Shown one piece after another: positions 60,142-64,000 of a DNA stretch of 64,000 nt. The DNA is from Sporomusaceae bacterium (lineage in GTDB: Bacteria; Bacillota; Negativicutes; Sporomusales; UBA7701). Each line of letters starts with the position of its first letter. Position 1 is the first letter of the stretch. The notes beneath the pieces are model-generated. The model saw only the letters and a list, made by a program, of their open reading frames with translations. It was not told the DNA's origin and did not search any database. Made by a program: the position numbers and the translations under genes. Where the stretch lies: NCBI GenBank assembly GCA_031460455.1, contig JAVKTQ010000013.1, positions 44,429 through 108,428 on the forward strand, given 5' to 3'.

Positions 60142-60438
60142 ATGGATAAGGACCGCATCAAAGAATACCGCGACCTCTTCGCGAAAAAGGCCCGGGAAAT
60201 GTGGGACGACCTCGGCGACGAAGTGAAATGGGCCAAGGAAGTCACCGAAATCCGCCTGCAAATGGAATTTCTCGAGACCAAGCAGGACCGGCTGTTCAAG
60301 GAATACGGCAAAACCGTCTTCCTGACCGGCCAGTGCGAAGGCCCGGCCGTCGACTCCCTCCTCAAGGAGATCGGCGTCCTCGAAAACGAGCTCCAGAAGA
60401 AATACCTCGCCCTTCAGAAACTCAAAGCCGACGCGTAA
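60142..60438 (+). CDS. Small helical protein, function unknown
   Basis: A 98-residue charged protein, from ATG 60142 rather than 60136 because AGGAGG is seven bases before it. The sequence is nearly all helix-forming (EYRDLFAKKAREMWDDLGDE, then a coiled-coil-like EIGVLENELQKKYLALQKLK), with a central TGQCEGP turn. It is a single gene between the T-box promoter, to which it is divergent, and a strong terminator. No family is recognised. Confidence 0.7.
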   Translation: MDKDRIKEYRDLFAKKAREMWDDLGDEVKWAKEVTEIRLQMEFLETKQDRLFKEYGKTVFLTGQCEGPAVDSLLKEIGVLENELQKKYLALQKLKADA

Positions 60439-60440
60439 GA

Positions 60441-60480
60441 ACAATTAAGGGCCGGACTAATTAGTCCGGCCCTTAATTGT
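60441..60480. terminator. Bidirectional terminator between the small protein and ubiA
   Basis: ACAATTAAGGGCCGGACTAA and its exact complement form a near-perfect 18-bp stem, with AT-rich ends. Confidence 0.8.
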
Positions 60481-60497
60481 TCCACGGCAGTCATAAA

Positions 60498-61355
60498 TCA
60501 CCTCAGCGCAACATCCAAAAAAACGGCCGCCAGCATCACCACGCTCAGGCTTCCGTTCAGACTGAAAAACGCCACCCCGGCGCGGGAAAGATCGGCCGGG
60601 CTTATCAGGCGATGCTGCCAAAAAAGCAGCAGGGCGGCGACGGCCACTCCCAGCCAGTAGAAAAGCCCGAGGCCGAGCATATGGCCGAAGAGGGCGAACA
60701 GCCCGGCGGCGAACAAGTGAAGAACCTTCGCCAGCCGCAGCCCGGCGGCGATCCCGAAGCGCGCCGGGACGGAGTAAATACCGGCCGTGCGGTCAAAGTC
60801 ATAATCGTTGCACGCGTAAATAATATCGAACCCCGCCACCCACACCATCACCGCCGCAGCCAGCGTCAGCGCCGCGGCATCCACCGCGCCGGTAATCGCC
60901 ACCCAGGCCCCCAGCGGCGCGAGAGCCAGCGTGCCGCCGAGAAAAAGATGGCACAGCCACGTGAACCGTTTGGTATACGAATAAAAAGTGAGCGCAACCA
61001 GCACCACCGGGAAAAGCCGGAAAGCCAGCTCGCTGAGATTATAAGCCGCCACCGCCAGCAGCAGCAGCGACAGGACAGTATACAGCCACACCGTCCCCAG
61101 CGGCAGCAGGCCGCGGGGCAGGGCCCGCGCCGCCGTGCGGGGGTTGGCGGCGTCGATATGGCGGTCGATAATGCGGTTGAGCGACATCGCGGCCGTCCGG
61201 GCGCCGATCATCGCCAGCGTTATCCATACAAAATCGTGAACACTCGGCAGCCGCAGCTCCGCGAGCAGTGCGCCGATATAAGCGAACGGCAGCGCGAAAA
61301 CGGTATGCTCGAACTTGATCATTTCCAGGAAAACAGCCAGCTTCCCCAGGCGCAC
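60498..61355 (-). CDS. ubiA: UbiA-family prenyltransferase (menaquinone/futalosine-type)
   Basis: A 285-residue protein with about nine membrane segments and a GTG start after GGGGGGAGA. The aromatic prenyltransferase motifs are NRIIDRHIDAANPRTAARAL in loop 2 and ACNDYDFDRTAGIYSVPARF in loop 6, both with clustered aspartates for magnesium-pyrophosphate. It follows the ubiE gene by 12 bases. In anaerobes such a pair usually serves menaquinone, possibly by the futalosine route (MqnP). The substrate is not certain. Confidence 0.85.
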   Translation of the reverse strand: MRLGKLAVFLEMIKFEHTVFALPFAYIGALLAELRLPSVHDFVWITLAMIGARTAAMSLNRIIDRHIDAANPRTAARALPRGLLPLGTVWLYTVLSLLLLAVAAYNLSELAFRLFPVVLVALTFYSYTKRFTWLCHLFLGGTLALAPLGAWVAITGAVDAAALTLAAAVMVWVAGFDIIYACNDYDFDRTAGIYSVPARFGIAAGLRLAKVLHLFAAGLFALFGHMLGLGLFYWLGVAVAALLLFWQHRLISPADLSRAGVAFFSLNGSLSVVMLAAVFLDVALR

Positions 61356-61367
61356 GCACTCTCCCCC

Positions 61368-62081
61368 CTATTTTCTGCCCGTATGGACGGCGACGATGCC
61401 GCCCGTCAGCTCGTGATAAACGGCTTCCTTAAGACCGACCGCCCGGAAAATCTCGCGGACCTCGGCCTGATGGGGGAAACGCCGCAGCGACTCGGGCAGC
61501 CAGCGGTACGGACCGTCCACGCCGACCCCAGCCTTGCCCAGCAAGGGGAGAAGCTGTTCGAAATACAGATAATAAAGCTGTTTGAACACCGGCGCGCCCG
61601 GCTTGGCCAGCTCCAGCGAAACCACCATGCCGCCCGGCCGCACCACCCGCCGCATCTCCGCCAGCACGGCGGCGATATCCGGCACATTGCGCAGCGCAAA
61701 GCCGATCGTGGCGCAGTCAAAACTGTCGTCAGGAAAAGGCAGCGCCATCGCGTTGCCCTCCACCAGCTCGACAGACCGGCCGAAGGGGCTGGCCGCGACA
61801 TTGCCCGCGGCCACCTCCAGCATCTCGCGGCAAAAATCCAGGCCCGTCACCCGTCCGTCCGGTCCCGCTACCCTGGCGAGCTCCAGAGAAAGGAGGCCTG
61901 TCCCGCAGCACACATCGAGCGCCCGCCCCCCCGCCGCCAGACCCGTCCTGGCGACCGCGAACCGCCGCCAGTACTTGTCGCGGTTGAAGCTCAGCAGCGT
62001 ATTCATCAGATCGTACCGGCGGGCAATCGCGGCAAACACGCCGTGAACATATTTTTCCTTCGCGGTGCTAAAATCGGCCAC
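61368..62081 (-). CDS. ubiE: Demethylmenaquinone methyltransferase UbiE/MenG
   Basis: A 237-residue SAM methyltransferase beginning YVHGVFAAIARRYDLMNTLLS and containing LDVCCGTGLLSLELA for SAM, TGLDFCREML and NAMALPFPDDSFDCATIGFALRNVPD. The last-mentioned segment is typical of UbiE/MenG. The start is GTG at 62081. It methylates the ring in the last step of menaquinone synthesis, in line with the prenyltransferase that follows. Confidence 0.92.
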   Translation of the reverse strand: MADFSTAKEKYVHGVFAAIARRYDLMNTLLSFNRDKYWRRFAVARTGLAAGGRALDVCCGTGLLSLELARVAGPDGRVTGLDFCREMLEVAAGNVAASPFGRSVELVEGNAMALPFPDDSFDCATIGFALRNVPDIAAVLAEMRRVVRPGGMVVSLELAKPGAPVFKQLYYLYFEQLLPLLGKAGVGVDGPYRWLPESLRRFPHQAEVREIFRAVGLKEAVYHELTGGIVAVHTGRK

Positions 62082-62268
62082 AGATCATACTCCCCTAGTA
62101 ACAAGCTATAATCATTATACTGCCGAGTCCCGGAGCAAGCCAGACGGAAAATTTTTATATCCTTATCTCCCCGCGCCAGGAAACGCGCCCTGCGGGCAGA
62201 ATATAACTGAATAAACGGCGCGCAGCAGGCGTATTCAGCCAGCGGGCCGCCGACAAGGAGGTTTTGTC

Positions 62269-62763
62269 ATGAAAGAAATCAGCTTTAGCGACCAGGCGAA
62301 CAAAGCCATGGAAGTGCTCAGCCAGGGCGCCTTCCTCACCGCCGGCGACAGCGGCCAAAACAACGTCATGACCATCGCCTGGGGCGGCATAGGCTTCATG
62401 TGGGGCAAACCCGTCTTCACCGTAATGGTGCGGCCGTCCCGCCACACCCACAAATTCATGGCCGGCGGCGAATTCACCGTCAGCCTGCCGCTCGCCGGCA
62501 TGAAAGACGCCCTTGCCCTCTGCGGCAGCAAATCGGGGCGGGATATCGACAAAGTCAAGGCGGCCGGCCTCACCCTCCGGGCAGGCAGCAAGGTCGCCAC
62601 GCCGGTCGTCGACGGCTGCGGCCTCTACTACGAATGCCGGGTCGCCTACCAGTACGACATGGTTCCCGGCCAGCTCGACAAGAACTTCAACGCCCAGTGG
62701 TACAAGGACGGCGACCATCATACCGTATACGTCGGCGAAATCGTCGCCGCCTACACCGATTAA
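62269..62763 (+). CDS. Flavin reductase family protein (flavoredoxin-like)
   Basis: A 164-residue FMN-binding split-barrel protein, ATG with AAGGAGG seven bases upstream. It shows GAFLTAGDSGQNNVMTIAWG and MVRPSRHTHKFM and GGEFTVSLPLAGM. The family uses FMN and serves as flavin reductase or as an electron-carrying flavoredoxin. The last residues carry HHTVYVGEIVAAY. It stands alone between the ubiE start and an inverted-repeat element. Confidence 0.85.
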   Translation: MKEISFSDQANKAMEVLSQGAFLTAGDSGQNNVMTIAWGGIGFMWGKPVFTVMVRPSRHTHKFMAGGEFTVSLPLAGMKDALALCGSKSGRDIDKVKAAGLTLRAGSKVATPVVDGCGLYYECRVAYQYDMVPGQLDKNFNAQWYKDGDHHTVYVGEIVAAYTD

Positions 62764-62766
62764 CAC

Positions 62767-62885
62767 GGCCGTTGATAAGCGCCCATCTGCGTTGTTAGCC
62801 CTCCGGGCGCTTGCTAGCGTACGTTCCGAGTACGCGTCGCTTCGCGTCCTCGGGCTGCCTAGCATCTGGGCGCTTCTAAACGGCC
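62767..62885. repeat. About 120-bp imperfect inverted-repeat element
   Basis: The outer 33 or so bases at each end, GGCCGTTGATAAGCGCCCA... and ...TGGGCGCTTCTAAACGGCC, are imperfect complements, and the centre holds GACGCGAAGCGACGCG-like palindromic sequence, so the whole can fold into one hairpin. It lies between convergent genes and looks like a MITE or REP-type element. Copies elsewhere were not seen in this window. Confidence 0.55.
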
Positions 62886-62916
62886 TTAGCCCGGTGTTCC
62901 TTTAGCGCCGCGTCAA

Positions 62917-62944
62917 AAAAGCGAGTCTCTTCAGACTCGCTTTT
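62917..62944. terminator. Bidirectional terminator before terC
   Basis: AAAAGCGAGTCT and its exact complement enclose CTTC, with runs of A and T on both sides. Confidence 0.8.
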
Positions 62945-62954
62945 CTCGTTTCAC

Positions 62955-63635
62955 TCAGCCTTCGTTTTCCGGCTCCGCGGCTTTCGCCTGCTTGCGCTGC
63001 TGCTGCTTCCAGTAGCCGAAGCCGACTACTCCGACGGTGATCACCGTCGGCACAAGCCAGTGGGGCGTGTAGGCGACGACATGGGGGCCGATCATGGGGT
63101 CGGCGTTGATCATCTCCCCCGCCGTCCAGGCGATGAGCGCGGCGCCGATATAAACGATGATCGGGAACCTGTCCATAAGCAAGACAAGAATCTTGCTGCC
63201 GAAAATAATCAGCGGGATGCTCAGCGCCAGGCCGACGCCGAGCAGGAGATAATCGCCGTTCGCGATCGCCGCGATCGCCAGCGTATTATCGAGACTCATC
63301 ACAATGTCGGCGATGATGATCGTCTTCACCGCCGCCCAGAGATTGTCGGAAGCGTTGATATTGTCGCAGTGGCTGTCTTCAACGAGGAGCTTGGCGGCGA
63401 TCCAGACGAGCAGCAGGCCGCCGGCGAATTGGAGATAAGGAATCTGCAGCAAGACAACCGCAACGATAGTGAGGATGATCCTAAGCCCTATCGCCCCGGC
63501 ACTGCCCCACAGGATGGCCATCTTCTGCTGCTTGGACGGCAGGCAGCGGCTTGCCATGGCTATGACTACCGCGTTGTCGCCGCTGAGAACGATGTTTACC
63601 ATCATGATTTTGGATAGTGCGACTAAGAACTCCAT
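62955..63635 (-). CDS. TerC family integral membrane protein
   Basis: About 226 residues from ATG 63635, eight bases after AAGGAG. It has seven or so membrane segments and the TerC signatures MVNIVLSGDNAVVIAMA, LRIILTIVAVVLL and ADIVMSLDNTLAIAAIANGD. Family members export manganese or act in metal and tellurite resistance. A promoter with TTGACA near 63735 is visible on the minus strand. A longer in-frame start adds a poorly conserved tail. Confidence 0.87.
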   Translation of the reverse strand: MEFLVALSKIMMVNIVLSGDNAVVIAMASRCLPSKQQKMAILWGSAGAIGLRIILTIVAVVLLQIPYLQFAGGLLLVWIAAKLLVEDSHCDNINASDNLWAAVKTIIIADIVMSLDNTLAIAAIANGDYLLLGVGLALSIPLIIFGSKILVLLMDRFPIIVYIGAALIAWTAGEMINADPMIGPHVVAYTPHWLVPTVITVGVVGFGYWKQQQRKQAKAAEPENEG

Positions 63636-63797
63636 TTTTTGACTCCTTGTTCTAAAATTTCCCTTTGACAGCCTCCTAAATTGTTTTCCGTAGGAAACGG
63701 TTACATTCAACTTATCATCGGATTCGCTCACTGTCAAGAGTGCGGCTTCACTTTAAAAACCTTATTAATTCACCCCGCCGGCAGCCGCAAAAAAACA

Positions 63798-63832
63798 GCC
63801 GGCCCGCGGTCTGTTTCGAGCCGCGGGCCGGC
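63798..63832 (-). terminator. Intrinsic terminator of the CoA-transferase operon
   Basis: GCCGGCCCGCGG and its exact complement form a 12-bp stem; on the minus strand it is followed by TTTTTTT. Confidence 0.85.
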
Positions 63833-63856
63833 GTTATCCTTGCATCATGGCGCAGT

Positions 63857-64000
63857 TTATACAGCCATCTCCTTCACGTCCGGCGCGACGGTAAAGGCAG
63901 CTGCGGTAGCGGCCCTGACCTCCTCGACGGTGACGCCGGGGGCGGTCTCGGTCAGCACCAGGCCCCGCTTGTCGCGGATGAAAACAGCCAGATTGGTCAC
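63857..64000 (-). CDS. 3-oxoacid/acetate CoA-transferase beta subunit (C-terminal part)
   Basis: Only the last 47 residues are in the window: VTNLAVFIRDKRGLVLTETA then PGVTVEEVRAATAAAF and VAPDVKEMAV. This is the well-conserved tail of CtfB/AtoA/ScoB-type CoA-transferase beta subunits. It begins outside the window and ends just before the terminator at 63798. Confidence 0.8.
   Translation of the reverse strand: MTNLAVFIRDKRGLVLTETAPGVTVEEVRAATAAAFTVAPDVKEMAV

Noticed and set aside
63636..63780. yybP-ykoY manganese riboswitch before terC
   Set aside because: The leader is short and AT-rich and lacks the conserved paired loops of that motif.

Overview
The window is a gene-dense, GC-rich chromosomal stretch from an anaerobe. 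A tungsten/molybdenum aldehyde:ferredoxin oxidoreductase-type enzyme, a four-subunit 2-oxoacid:ferredoxin oxidoreductase, many 4Fe-4S proteins, a T-box leader, KtrAB potassium uptake, and TRAP and TTT carriers together point to a high-GC Firmicutes lineage. Sporomusa-like Negativicutes is my best guess. No 16S or other marker is present, so this is inference. No CRISPR array, complete IS element or functional tRNA was found.

Layout. (1) 1-6079, minus strand: a compact operon with a split YedE/YeeE transporter, a Tat-exported polyferredoxin, a cysteine desulfurase-like enzyme, a DUF3343 protein and tatC (cut by the window edge). It is preceded by an AOR-type oxidoreductase with its own Tat-signal Fe-S partner. 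(2) 6080-7131: an intergenic scar with a terminator, a tRNA-3'-end-like remnant and a 5'-truncated uracil-DNA glycosylase. (3) 7278-12772: ktrB-ktrA-kdpD-kdpE. (4) 13248-14862: a flavodoxin/ferredoxin fusion and a nitrilase-family amidohydrolase. (5) 14993-33082: an IclR-controlled catabolic island on the minus strand. It holds a GlcD/GlcF oxidase, DUF169, a TRAP transporter, two LarA-family isomerases, KorDABC, two enolase-superfamily dehydratases, a split UxaA/SuyAB-type lyase and an acyl-CoA dehydrogenase.

(6) 33407-46895, plus strand: a sigma-54-dependent sugar-diacid island. A PrpR-type activator is followed by a LarA-family paralogue and then by a DapA-family lyase, GarR, TctBAC, glucarate dehydratase, two dehydrogenases and a galactarate-type dehydratase. 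Two textbook -24/-12 promoters lie in front of these genes, each with a shared 11-mer about 70-75 bp upstream. (7) 47143-50756: modABC, a decayed second modA, and a divergent regulator that fuses an excisionase-type HTH to a molybdate-binding-protein-like domain. (8) 50909-64000: ordinary chromosome with a YkvI-like carrier, a thioredoxin-reductase-like flavoprotein without the usual NADPH motifs, an aldo/keto reductase, a GGGEF/HD-GYP sensor, DUF1015-serA behind a serine T-box with duplicated antiterminator/terminator modules, menaquinone-type ubiA/ubiE, a flavin reductase, terC and the end of a CoA-transferase.

How it fits together. Regions 5 and 6 are two separately regulated routes for hydroxy acids and sugar acids: uptake, isomerisation, dehydration, aldol cleavage or oxidation, then ferredoxin-linked decarboxylation. 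ModABC would supply metal for the AOR, and the tatC operon would export Fe-S proteins. The most unusual items are the tandem T-box modules, the paired sigma-54 promoters with shared upstream elements, the three nickel-pincer-type isomerases, the Tat-linked AOR pair, and two genes (UDG and modA) present as internally deleted remnants.
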